Shown here one piece after another: positions 8,046 to 18,141 of a stretch of DNA of 30,481 bases. Made by a program: the position numbers and the translations under genes. Origin of the DNA: Lentinus brumalis (lineage: Eukaryota; Basidiomycota; Agaricomycetes; Polyporales; Polyporaceae). Each line of letters starts with the position of its first letter. Positions within the stretch are counted from its first letter, which is position 1. The notes below the pieces were generated by a model. The model had not been told where the DNA came from. It was given only the letters and a program-made list of their open reading frames with translations, and did not search any database. The DNA lies in contig MARA01000113.1 in assembly GCA_001792895.1 (NCBI GenBank), positions 1 through 30,481 of the forward strand, given 5' to 3'.

Positions 8046-11000
8046 GTCTACGGCTACCAACAGGTACGCTACAGACTACGTAATGCCCGCCGCCGCCGCC
8101 GCCGCTCATTCTCTCCGTCCAAGATTCCCGTCCTGCCGCCTCCGACGCATCACCACCTCCCGGCAATCCGCGCTCCGTCCGAGTCCGCAGCAGAACTAGG
8201 CCGCGCAGACGCGTACGAGCCCTGCCAGATGATTCCTGCGAGATGCGGTAGCCAGGAAAGCAGCCGGACAGCGTCGTGTACTCACCGAGAACCCCACATT
8301 GCGCCCGCAGCCCTGTCGAGCCCAGCAGCGCTGCCGGGACGCGACACCGCCGGTGCGTACGCTGCTGGGAGTTCCTGAGAGCGTCGGCCACGTACTCGTC
8401 ATGCCCGAGTCAACGCCGGCCGACAGCACTCTCGCCGCGGCCTGTCAGTCCAAGGCTCCCCGGGCGATGCCAGAACGGCCGCACGAGCTCTCGCCGCTCG
8501 TGCTGCAGCCTCCGCAGACTCGCGTCAAACCCGCCGGGCGGATTGGTCGCCCAGATGCGCACAGGACTATCCCTGCGAGAAGCAGTCAGCCAGCGAGCTA
8601 GCCGCGGATAGTAGCTTCTGAGTACTCACCGTGATCCTCGGAGAAGCCATCTCGGAATGCGCCGGCAAGTGCTTCCGAGGCCAGCAGCGTCGCCGCGACG
8701 CGATGCCGCTGCCGGAATGTCCGTGAAAGCAACGTCCGCCGGACTGCTCACCCCTGGCAGACCCACAGTCTTGCGCGAGTCGACGCCGGCCGACTGCACT
8801 GCAGAGGAATCGGAGATCAGCACGGCGAGAGCAACGGACTCGCTCACCTGGTTCCTAGCCTAGATAACGACGCGCTACGGGGCTTCGAATTGAGCACGAT
8901 ATCTGCCAGGAGACGATGGTTAGTTAGTCCAAGCACAGACAAGACAGCTTGTAATACTCACCGAAGCCTTCGTCTGCCAGCGCAGAACGAACGTACTGAT
9001 GCCGTCCTCTGACAGCGGCGACATAAGGAGCACCAGTGGTGCGTAGCCGTCAACCCGCTGCCGGAAACGTCTTGCCTTGAGGAGAGAACGAGATGGCAGC
9101 CGGGCTGCTCGACCAGCGAGCCTGGAGCGGCTGCAAAAACGAATGGGAGCGAGTACAACGTCAGACTGTGTAGATCAAGGAGAATGACTTACTCTTCAGG
9201 CCGCACGCGGCTGTGCCTTCAAGCTTCAAGACCGTCCGGCCTGCCACCATGCTCACCCGCTGCCGGATGCCCGAGGGCCTTCCATACTAGCCAAACAGCT
9301 GCATAAGAAGCCCGGTCAGTTCACAACGTCCGGCGGGCACCTTCCAAGGGCTGGTGGTACTCACCTGCAGATCCGCGGTCTCTACGCAAGACGGCAGGAC
9401 TGAGGCCCTGCCCAGCTGCTCCAGCCGGCTCACGCTGATAGCATCGTCCTGTAACTCCGCATTAGCGACTGCAACCAAAGAATTCAATCCAAACGATCCA
9501 CTTACGAACTTGCGCCACGAGCGAGCATTACAGAGGTGCGGCTCACGCCGCGTTCTCATCGCGCTCCGGGCGCTTGCCAAGATCGGCGCGATTCGCCGTC
9601 GACCAGAACCGTCGCGTCGCGCTTCTCCGCACCACCATCCGCCGCCGCCAGGCCTCTGCGTTCCCTCATCCTTCGTCCTTCGCCGCTGTTGAAGGCACAT
9701 GCGAGCAATATAGCCGCCTCGCTGCCACGGCCACGACTAGCTGCAGCCTGCAATGCCAAATACTCAGGTCAGTTGGAAGTTACGAGATAGAACAAGCAAG
9801 CCGGTACGTACCTCTCTCCTGTTCAGCCCCAGCCCAGGTGGTCCAGCAGCCTACACGCTGCTGCCGTCGGACTCGAGACGCGTCACGCTGCAAGATGTTG
9901 TTCAGGTGAGTCCGCGTCCGCGACGACGGGGAGCAGAGGTACGTACCAGTGAACTCCGAGGGACATTGCGGGCGGCCAGGATGGTCGCTGCGGTCGCTCG
10001 CTCCTGCTAGTCTCTTCGTCTCTGGGGATTGCTGTCTTGCTGGGAAGGCGCGTCCTGGAAGTCTGAAGAGAAAGGTCAGTGCGCGCTTTGCTGTCAAGAT
10101 CCCGCGACGCGTGACGTCATGCCTCCGAAAGAGGCAAGTCGCCGCGTGTCGAGCTTACCTTCGCTCGTCGTGTCCTTCGTGCTTGGACTGCTCAGTGCTC
10201 TACGCACGGACTCCCTGCTCTTCTGCAAGTTCTCTATCGACGTATGCCTGCTGGGAACTGCCGCGGCGGCAAACGCTTGGATGCCGCTTGGAATCACGGC
10301 GTGGACGCGGTAAGCACTGCGGAGACGTCGTAGCTGCGCCGCATCGTGTAAGTAACGAGCGACATCCCGACGTCGGGTACATGTACACACCTTGAACGCG
10401 GACTTGGACAGGTCCTGAGGCCGTCTAGGCCGGTTGCTGCTATGCTATAGCGGCGGAAGGTAGGAAGGATGCAGATCGACTACGGTATCCTGCCTCTCGT
10501 GGAACAAGCAGCACCTGCCAGAAGCCAGGCGCTCTTCCTCCACGGCCCGCGACCACGCCAGTGAAGACGTCGAGCGAGAGAGACGTGCCGGGTAAGCACG
10601 CTGAAGCAAGTATTGTGAGCTAACATGTAGCGAAAGTGAACAGAACAATATGAAGGTACGTACCCTGGTCAGCCCACAACGACCGCTGCGTCTTGCCCCT
10701 CCGTCTGGAACCGGATCCATCGACGCTCGCGGCCTCGAGCTTGACTCTGGGGTAGTTCTGCGAAGCGGAAAGGTCAGTCGGCGTACATGCAATCGCAAAT
10801 ACGCGTAGCGCCACGTACCTCTTTCTCTGCTGACTTGGGAGGAGGGCGAGGATCGTCTGGACGCGCTTGGACGCATCGTTTTGCCCGAAGGATGTCGAGA
10901 ATACATCACTGCAGGTGTCTTGACGTGCGCTGTTCAACGCCGACCACAAAGTAAGTCCAGGCCCCGGGTCTGGAAGCGGAACTGACACCGCGAAGCTTAC

Positions 11001-11075
11001 CGCGATAGGTGAGCTCGTTGCTCGAGCTGGAGACTACATGTTCTTCCCGGACCTTCGCCGCTGAGTAGGACAAGG
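8046..11075 (-). CDS. Gene B, unit 1: minus-strand multi-exon gene, unknown product
   Basis: Not recognised. The strand is set by introns whose minus-strand text is canonical, for example 8906-8961 (GTGAGT...CTAACTAACC...CTGGCAG). Candidate exons from 5' to 3' are one ending at 11001, then 10819-10908, 10664-10757, one ending at or below 10600, 9812-9887, 9506-9747, 9365-9448, 9193-9286 and several between 9130 and 8286. Exon 9365-9448 is the clearest: 28 codons containing DDAISVSRLEQLGRASVLPS, same length and phase in unit 2. The first exon reads AAKVREEHVVSSSSNELTYR. Near the 3' end a Gly run precedes HYVVCSVPVGSRRRNGEIS. Elsewhere two frames compete and parts of 9700-10660 also read well on the plus strand, so exon phases are not settled. 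In unit 1 one frame has TAG at 8855-8857 where unit 2 has CAG. Confidence 0.45.
10176..10490. other. ~315-bp block present in unit 1 only
   Basis: Unit 2 reads straight from GTCGTGTCC (near 22802) into TGCCTCTCGTGG. Unit 1 has about 315 extra bases between the same two sequences, with TCC at both junctions. The block has no terminal inverted repeats that I can see. It is either an insertion in unit 1 or a deletion in unit 2 through a 3-4-base repeat. It falls in or next to an exon/intron of gene B. Confidence 0.7.
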
Positions 11076-11269
11076 GTGAGGGAGTACGGACGCTTGGTGA
11101 GCTACGACCATGGTCCGGGAGAGCGGCAGGCATCAGGCCGCGGGTCTGAAGGAAGTCGTCGTGCTGAGCGAAGGATAGTCGTCGCGCTAGGCGGATGGGT
11201 CGATGGTTCCCTCGAGTGGGGAGAGCGGGGGAGTACGGGTAGGCTAGCTGTTCGTGGTCTGTTGTAACC

Positions 11270-11596
11270 TTCATGCAACGAAGAATAGAGCTTGTACTAT
11301 GCCTGGGAACATGACTGGATACGTGGCATAAATCTGAAGGTCCTACCGTTTTGGGAAAGCTCTTGCCTGCCGCGTTCGCCGGACATTCAATAAATTCCGC
11401 CCTTGCTTCTGCACACATGCATGGCGGAGCGCTGGGCGTAGCGCGACATCTTCCTCGCTGGATGTTCTTTCGACAGTTCTCTGATGGGCTTGTCCCTCCT
11501 CAATTGTGAGAGGCTCTATCTGACGGTAGTATCCAAACGCACCTTACATTGGACGAACATTATCAGTCCCTCATATTGTGAGTCTTCAGTGCACTG
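11270..11596 (-). CDS. Gene C, unit 1: two-exon fragment, possibly 5' part of gene B
   Basis: Two exons on the minus strand, 11548-11596 and about 11270-11498, flank a 49-nt intron (GTAAGG..TTGAG). The second exon carries DKPIRELSKEHP and KMSRYAQRSAMHV, conserved from unit 2. A G run after RSK has three G here, four in unit 2, and five would be needed to join the next well-formed segment (AEFIE..). The text stays on the same strand as gene B and ends about 200 bases before its first exon, so the two may be one gene. No family is recognised. Confidence 0.4.
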
Positions 11597-11599
11597 CTA

Positions 11600-12674
11600 T
11601 TGCGCCTGGGGGCTCCCTCTGGCCCTGTGAGCGGATATTCTGGGATGTGTTGTAGCCATGGGAATGTCTATCAGAATAGACGGAGCGATGGTGCATAGCC
11701 GAGAGAAGTGAGGATATATGCAGCCTCAGGTCCAAGAATGATCGGAGAACCCACGCCAACCATACGCCGCGGTACCTGCGGGCTCTATCGCTGATTATAG
11801 GTTCGCCGACGCCAGCCTCAAGCATGCTATAACTTCTGCAGTTGCATGCCTGCAGACTGTACACTGAGGAGCAGTGAAACTGAGCCAGGAGGAATCAGCA
11901 GAACACTGAGGCACGGAGAGAATATTCAGGCAAACACGTCATAGCGGCCGCTCATCAGAAAACTTTCTTCCCTATTACAGCATTCCAAGATACGCATCTC
12001 GGTGAATCTAGACCCGCTGCCAGAAACAGGGCCTTGACGTGACTCATGCAGCTTCACTGGCCGCTTTCGAGGATGGAGGGTGGTCAATACTGAGCCCGCC
12101 GTCTTACCTCTGCATGGGTTGTAACCAATATATCGTCCGCTGCGTAGCAGCATTATACAACGAGCAAACTGCTCTTGATTTCAGTATGGTGCTTAGTACT
12201 TACTCACTAGATTGGCATTCACGAGCCAGTGCTGAGGATCTAGGGACTGAGCTCAGATAGATTCATAGCAGGCATTTGATCCTTTGGATAGTCTCGTGCA
12301 ATACCAGAAGCCGGTGCAGACGAGCGAGTGAGCAGAGAGAACGCCGGCGGCGCCGGCGGATTTCCGAAATGAGCTGCGACCCAAAATGGCAATGTAAGCG
12401 CTCTCCAACTCCATTCGACGCTCCTCCATAAACTATCATCGATCTATGCTCATACCAAGTACGGAAACCCACCCAGAGGTCTATAGTACAGCTGAGTAGG
12501 TGTAGTAGCATATGTTCTGCATGTTAAGTGACGTATTACTGACTATCCATATTGCAGTATCTGCTTCACATACTTGCACCTTCGGGTGCAGTGTTGGGAA
12601 AGTTATACCACTGCTGCTGTACCCCCGGGTGTCCCTGGTCTACTTCACTCTTTGGCGCTCAATCTAGGTATTGT
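11600..12674. other. Distal intergenic stretch, unit 1
   Basis: About 1.1 kb without a supported gene, lower in GC than the core. It contains short conserved segments (for example CATGGGAATGTCTATCAGAATAG near 11655) and a small TGCACC-TTCG-GGTGCA hairpin at 12575-12590. Upstream exons of gene C may lie here but no frame was convincing. Confidence 0.5.
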
Positions 12675-12956
12675 CTCATACATACATGAGGTACCGGAAC
12701 GCTTGATAATCTCCCGAAAAGCGGGGAATTGTGCTATTTGCTCGCTAATAGCAAGACCTCCTCCTCCTCGTTCCGTCCGCCGATACAACGCTGCCTGAGC
12801 CCAGAATAGCTCCATCAAACCCCTGGCGTCTATACGGGCATTCTCTGCCTCGGCTAGTACCCGCTAGCCCCTGGACTCCTTCCTCAATTTGCTCAACAGA
12901 CTTCTGCCCGCCCATTTCCCAAGGACCCTCACCCCATCCCGGATGGTGTTCACCCG

Positions 12957-13054
12957 GTCACGCTCTGAACCTTACTTTGTTGAACGCAGTAAGGTTCAGA
13001 ACGTGACTCGCTAGACTCGTCGGAACGCGAAACACGGCACTCCTCGAGTATAAG
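12957..13054 (+). promoter_or_regulatory. Hairpin plus TATA promoter of gene A, unit 2
   Basis: The arms are at 12957-12975 and 12989-13007, identical to those of unit 1, with the same 13-base spacer TTTGTTGAACGCA. TATAAG is at 13049-13054, about 42 bases past the hairpin. CT-rich DNA follows at about 13080-13120. Confidence 0.6.
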
Positions 13055-13405
13055 AACCTCGCAAGCCCAAGTCCCGAGTCGCGCGTCCCTCCCCCTTCTT
13101 CTCTCTCCCCTCAACGTATTCATGTACTGCCTGGCGGGAATACTTACTCCGCTGCTTACTATTGCTCTTATTACTCGCTCTGCCACACCCGTATAATACT
13201 TAGCTTCATCTTTCGTTCTTCCTATACATATGGTGCTTGCTTCCGAGTTTACCCTCCCTTCTCATCAATGCGTCCATGACATCACTCGTCCTCTCTTACA
13301 CACCATTACATGCTCTTCCTTGGACACACCACGCGCTCTGGCGAGCTGGTATGGGTCTTTATTTCTCGCTCAAGTTCTGGGTGCTGACTATCCATGACTT
13401 CACAG

Positions 13406-14395
13406 GACCCCGTCCATAGCGACTCCGCACGCAGGTATGTTTTAATAGTATGCTTGTATGATGCCCATGCGTACTAACCGTTTACTCGTACACTAGTAAT
13501 CGCTCGACGGTCATCTCGAACACACCACATCCTAGCCTACCCGCGCCCGTTACTGTTAGTACGTCAGCTTGTCTTTGCTACACTGTCTCTGATTCTATTC
13601 GCGTTGCAGGTACTCGCCTACCAGTCGAGCTCGTACGCAGGACGGTATGCATACTGCCTGCATGCTCGCATAATCGGACTCGACTCGGCGGCCATGCGGC
13701 TTTACTACTTCGAGGTACGTGCTTGTCTATGTTCGAATTGACGCGAGACCTTCCACTGACGAGACGTCTATCTCAGGTACCGATGCCGCCGCATACCACC
13801 ATGTTCGCCCGACAAGTGCTGAGTCGCAGACCCAAGTACAAGGTGAGCTGGGGTCGCCTTCCAACTTCATGACCATTGCTCACACTCTAGGAGACTGCAG
13901 ATATCTCCGGCATTGAGAGATCGCTTCGCACAGGTACGTCACGTCTTTAGTTTGGCGAGGACAATTACTCCTTCTTTGACTGAATTACTTAGTACTTATC
14001 GCGTTCATATTCCGTGCAGCCCGGGTTTCCATGTCAGGTTGAACGTGTTGTATTCCTCACGAAGGTTCGTACATCATGTCCTACATTGACCTCTTGCCAT
14101 GCTGACAGTCTCGCAGTTCTCCAGACCGTGCTCGTTACAAGTCCGGTCTCCAGACTCTGCGCATCGCTTCGGCGACAAGGACAGAGTCATGGCCCAGCTC
14201 AACCGCGGGCCAACGCAGGTACGAGCTCTACTTTGTCCTGTTCTCGGCACATACTGACGTACCTTCTCGCGCAGAACCTGTTGCTACTTCTGCACGACGA
14301 TTGGGTGCGCTTCCCCGTGAGCATCCGAGTCTTCGGCAGTGTGTCAGTCGTTCTACTCATGCATGTACTCTCTCCAGTGCAGAACTTGCGGTAGA
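13406..14395 (+). CDS. Gene A, unit 2: multi-exon gene of unknown product
   Basis: This is the clearest copy. Exons are 13406-13434, 13497-13558, 13610-13714, 13777-13842, 13891-13933, 14020-14064, 14117-14218 and one from 14275. All introns are 50-86 nt with GT..AG ends, and a CTAAC branch site lies at about 13474. Exons 3, 4, 6 and 7 have lengths divisible by three. Exon 3 reads with RYAYCLHARIIGLDSAAMRL followed by YYFE, exon 6 contains VERVVFLTK, and exon 8 begins NLLLLLHDDWVRF; exon 5 needs a one-base correction for these to join. Unit 3 has the matching LHARVFALGTA and LYFE, so this frame is probably right. The gene start and stop are not fixed. No family is assigned. Confidence 0.45.
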
Positions 14396-14658
14396 CGCAG
14401 CGGAGACGCAAGACTCGTGTGCGCGAGTAAGTGAACGGTGAATTCATTTGCGCGACTATCTTGAGTATTCACTTCGTGTTCTTGCTAGCAGGCTTCAAAC
14501 TCGTGCACGCAAAGTAAGCTGTCTGCATCCTGCGCGGCACAGATCTTCATTCACACAATTGCGTTTTAGTACTTACTGCGACTGCGCCGCCCGGGTAAGT
14601 CGAACTGCTTCATCTGAAGCACGAGCCCTACTGACTGAACTGCTCACCAGCGGCCGAC

Positions 14659-14679
14659 CGGGAGGCCGACGGCCTCCCG
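14659..14679. other. Perfect 9-bp hairpin at the start of the conserved core, unit 2
   Basis: CGGGAGGCC at 14659-14667, spacer GAC, then GGCCTCCCG at 14671-14679. The same hairpin is at 27111-27131 in unit 3. Unit 1 has a reduced form, GAGGCC-GGC-GGCCTC, at 1935-1949. It lies just inside the point where units 2 and 3 become nearly identical. Confidence 0.6.
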
Positions 14680-14751
14680 TTACGTCCCTCGGCAGCTCTG
14701 CGCGACTACCAGTCCGCCGGAAGCCTGCACGCTGCAATCCGGCACCAACTC

Positions 14752-15747
14752 TTATGGCAACGACCGCCGCACGCCGCCCAAGCACACAAGGATTCTCGTA
14801 TAACGAGGTATATTCGCGCTGACTAACTTGCTAGATACATCGGCCTGAGCTCTAAGTACAGTACGCCGCGACCGTGTCTGTTCGGCACGGCGCAGCGCGT
14901 CCGCCGCGCCCTCGAGACTGCTGCCCGTCTTCTGTGCGGCCGACGCTGCGTCCAGGAGGCCCGGTGCACCCCGTGTCTCTGCGGTGTGCTCCGGGTCTCC
15001 GTGTCCCGCGTCGTCCTCGGCCTCGTACACCGACCTTCGCATTGGCGTGGGTGCGGTTCTTCTCGCGCTGCAGGTCCCGCGTGGCGTGCTATTCGCCGGC
15101 AGGCCGGGCGTTGGCGTCGTGTCTCGCCCGAGGTCGGCGAGTCCGAGAGTCGCATGCGTTTGGTTCCGTGCGTGTGCACGGCCGGCAAGGCCGTCCAATT
15201 CGTCTTGAGGCTGCTGGTCGAGACAGGGCTGTGGGATGGATGTCAGCGTGGGGTACAGTCGATCTGGCGGATCTGACGTACCCGGACGGCGAGATGCTCG
15301 CCCGGCGCAGTGAGAACGCCTCCGGCGTGCGGAGGCTCGCGTTCCAGCTCGCTGCGGGCATGGCCGCATGCGTTTGTCACACGGCATAGCTGGGGAAGCG
15401 GCGTTGTTGAGATATGGCCGGACGTCGTCCTGCCCGCGGCTCCCACTCGTGCGAGCTTGCGCCGTCCGATTTCCCCGTGTCTTCGGCCGCAGACACACCG
15501 GACGTACTGTCCGGGCATGCCACTTGTGCGTTCGGGATGTTCGGCGGGCTTGATATGCCTGGGCCGCGAGTTGATGTTTTGGTGAGCTGCGCGGCCGGCC
15601 GACGAGTTCGGTTTTGAGATCTTGACTTGAGGAGCCGCAGACCGGTCGTCCGGGACGTCTGCGGCATACATACGTCTGCTGAAGTGGTGTGGCGGTGGCC
15701 CGGGACGAGCACCGGCCGGGAGAGCGTCGTCGAGTCCGGGGTGCCAT
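14752..15747 (-). CDS. Long open frame in GC-rich stretch, unit 2 (doubtful)
   Basis: A 331-codon minus-strand frame, the counterpart of the frames at 2151-3419 and 27238-28536. Its C-terminal half matches unit 3 in the same phase and contains a more protein-like part (MRRSVYEAEDDAGHGD, then LLDAASAAQKTGSSLEGAAD). Indels move the frame elsewhere. On the plus strand a credible acceptor (CTGACTAACTTGCTAG, ending at about 14834) suggests that a gene A exon could run into this region, with a text starting YIGLSSKYSTPRPCLFG, which competes with the minus-strand reading. Confidence 0.2.
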   Translation of the reverse strand: MAPRTRRRSPGRCSSRATATPLQQTYVCRRRPGRPVCGSSSQDLKTELVGRPRSSPKHQLAAQAYQARRTSRTHKWHARTVRPVCLRPKTRGNRTAQARTSGSRGQDDVRPYLNNAASPAMPCDKRMRPCPQRAGTRASARRRRSHCAGRASRRPGTSDPPDRLYPTLTSIPQPCLDQQPQDELDGLAGRAHARNQTHATLGLADLGRDTTPTPGLPANSTPRGTCSARRTAPTPMRRSVYEAEDDAGHGDPEHTAETRGAPGLLDAASAAQKTGSSLEGAADALRRAEQTRSRRTVLRAQADVSSKLVSANIPRYTRILVCLGGVRRSLP

Positions 15748-15914
15748 GAAGTCGCGATGGGCACGGATTCCGCGACGTGCTCAGATCCGCGCGACGACGT
15801 CGCATTCGATGCGGACGTGCTCGGGTAACCTGGGGAACGAGGCCGCGTCAGAATCCGGCGGGGGACGGGGGAGATACGGCCGGATTGGTGACGCGCCGGG
15901 CAGCCTTGAGCAGC

Positions 15915-17090
15915 TGGCCGTGAGCACGACGAGATTTGAGAACTCGTCCGGGCGGTGCGCAGTGTGAGCGTACACGGTCTTGAGGACCTTGACGACACGC
16001 TTGAGGTGTTCGGCGGCCGTCCGGACATGGAGCGCACGCGGAGAGTCGACGAGATCGGCCGGGCGGCGGAAGTGCAATGAATCGCACTTTCGACCGATTT
16101 CTAAACCCGCCCGGATCGACGCGAGAGGGGACTGGTGGATGCGGTGTGTTCAGTGCAGTCTGACGTCCCCGGTTTGACGGCGACCGGGCGGATATTGGGG
16201 GACTTATGGCGGTTCGCGTGGGCGGGCTCGGCCGCTGGCTGCGCCGACGACGAGATTTCAGAACTCGTCCTGGCGGTGCGTAATGTGGGCGTACACAGTC
16301 TCGAGGACTTGTGTGACGCGGCTGAAGCGTTCGCCGGCCGTCCGGACGCGGGGCGTTGGCGGGAGAGTCGACGAGAGTGCCCGGGCGGCGAAAGTGCAAT
16401 GAAATCGCACTTTCGGGCGATTTCTGGACCCGCCCGGAGCGACGCGAGAGGGGGCGCGTTCGATGCGCCGTTCAGTGCGCTCTGCCCTGGTTTGACGGCG
16501 ATTGGTCGGGGTCTGGGGGATATGCCAGATCGCGTGGCGGCTTGGCCGCTGGCCGCGGTGACGACGGGTCTTCAGAACTCGTCGGGGCGGCGCGTAGCGT
16601 GGGCGTACGGGTGCTTGAGAGTCACCGTAACACGCTTGAAGTGTCGCCGGCCGTCCGGAGGCGATGGACGTGCGGGAGAGGCGGCGAGATCGGGCGGGCG
16701 GGAAGAATGCAATGAAATCGCACGAAAGTGCGATTTCTCGACCTGCCCGGACCGCGGCAACTGGGGGCTGGTTCGATTGGAACTGTTCAGCGGTAGCTGA
16801 CGCAGCTGGTTGCAGGCGATAGCGGCCGGGTTGGGCGAGATATGGCGGGTCGAGTGTGCGGCGTTGGCCGAGGGGACGAGCATGTTGACGACGTCGGCAG
16901 GCTTGCGCCGGGCGTTTCAGACGTAGATAGGGGGTCCGTTTGTGTGTAGAGAGAGCGTGTTGGGTCGTCGAAGGGACAGGGTGAGCTTGCGGTGGTGGGA
17001 GTCGAGTCGTGTCCGAGTTTGCCATGAAATGGCGACTTTGACGCGATCGACCTCCCCGGATCGACGCGAAAGCGAGTCGTCCTGGTAGGG
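15915..17090. repeat. Palindrome-bearing ~320-bp sub-repeat array, unit 2
   Basis: Four sub-repeats have palindromes at about 16078-16101, 16401-16424, 16714-16737 (perfect 10-bp stem, GAAA loop) and a relic at 17026. Spacings are about 323, 313 and 312. Several one-base gaps against unit 3 break the plus frame here. The tail motif CCCGCCCGGA followed by CGACGCGAGAGGG recurs after the first two palindromes. Confidence 0.75.
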
Positions 17091-18141
17091 AGGTTCGCGG
17101 GAGCTGGGTAGTTGTTTGACCCGGATTCTGGGAGCGCGGGAATCCAGATTTCTGCGCAGGTCAGCAGTAAATCGAGGGTAGCGCGACGTACCCTGAACCG
17201 TTTCGCACGGCACGGACATCGTCCGGTGCGCGTAGCGTGCCGCTATCGAATGAGGCATGTCGCGCATGCATGCGACTGTATGCGCGGACGTGGCGGGCGA
17301 TTTGTGGCGGGCGCGGGAGATAACGCGTCGCGGCGGACGGACAAGGGTTCGGGCGCGTTCTGGCGCGTGTCGAAGGTTCGCAGGGGTCCTGTGGGAGTCG
17401 CTAGACGTGTTGACGAGGCGTTTCGTTGACACGCGCGACGGTGGAAGCCGGAGTTCTGTGCGTGCTGGGACGCGAAGTGCGCGATGCGCGCTGAAACAGC
17501 TTCAGCTAGTCAAGACCATTGTCAGCACTGTGTTTGTAGGATGTCTCGTGGGATGGGGACGTACCTTTGGGGATGTACGACGCAGCCATGGCGGGATGGA
17601 TGGATTGGGTCTCGAATGAACAGACGTACCGAGGTCGTAGCGCCGCGACACAGAGCGAGGGGTACGGTCTGACGCAATCGCGTCGCACGAGGGCATAGAT
17701 TGTTATATCGTGTGCTTACGACAGTTCTACATGCCATCTACTGCGTCCTCTACCCGGCTAGAGCCCACGCATGGGCAGTCGTGCTGCGCGCGTGTGTTGA
17801 GCGCGGCGGACGAGGGACGGACTCGAAGACGCGGCAGAGCGTGGCTGGAGGAGGGCAGAGGCGACGAAAGCGCACCTGGAGAGACCTGAGCGTGCGTGTT
17901 CGAGTGCGTGAAGCAGGGCGGAGGACGGTCTTGCAGCGATGGCGAGGGAGGACGTCGAGGGACGGCAGCCAATGGGAGCTCTTGAACACGGCGCGGGATC
18001 GGGGCGCTTGTGCGTCGAAGGGGGACGGACTTCGAGCGAGTGTTGACCACGCTGGACGACACCTGGAGACACCGCCGACGCCGTCATCAGCGTTGACCAC
18101 GCCCACCACCTCGTCGTCGCCCATCCACGTCATCGCCCGCC
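17090..18141 (+). promoter_or_regulatory. Upstream region of the adaptor gene, unit 2
   Basis: Counterpart of 4400-5465: CCAAT at 17969-17973, about 170 bases before the ATG, and a CT-rich leader ending in CATCGCCCGCC directly before the ATG. No other gene is supported here. Confidence 0.5.

Larger units (their letters stand above)
1..12674. repeat. Tandem unit 1 of a ~12.5 kb head-to-tail array
   Basis: The opening CTCATACATACAT with the following CGCTTGATAATCTCC recurs at 12675 and, more diverged, at 25041, and gene order and orientation recur with it. Landmarks shared with unit 2 include the 280-330 hairpin (12957-13007), the sequence from 2265 (14955), the adaptor gene start (5466 against 18142) and its stop (7446 against 20116). 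Offsets are about 12.67-12.69 kb and vary slightly because of indels. The unit edge is arbitrary, since a tandem array has no natural start. By eye, the core is nearly identical to unit 2, the first 2.2 kb is strongly diverged and the last 1.4 kb moderately so. Confidence 0.93.

Noticed and set aside
7119..8391. Long minus-strand frames across the adaptor 3' exon
   Set aside because: They are shadows of exon 8, whose plus-strand frame is intact in unit 2. Only the part beyond 8046 is attributed to gene B.
12575..12590. TGCACC-TTCG-GGTGCA hairpin as a conserved RNA
   Set aside because: The unit 2 copy has an uncompensated arm mismatch, so there is no support for structure.
11600..12674. tRNA-like or snRNA-like text (for example GGTTCGCCGAC near 11800)
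   Set aside because: No A and B box pair with a foldable cloverleaf was found, and the text is not conserved in unit 2.
13610..13842. Fungal FunK1-type kinase for gene A, from the LHARIIG...LYYFE text
   Set aside because: The resemblance is only to a loose memory of the N-terminal region; no kinase catalytic motifs were found downstream.
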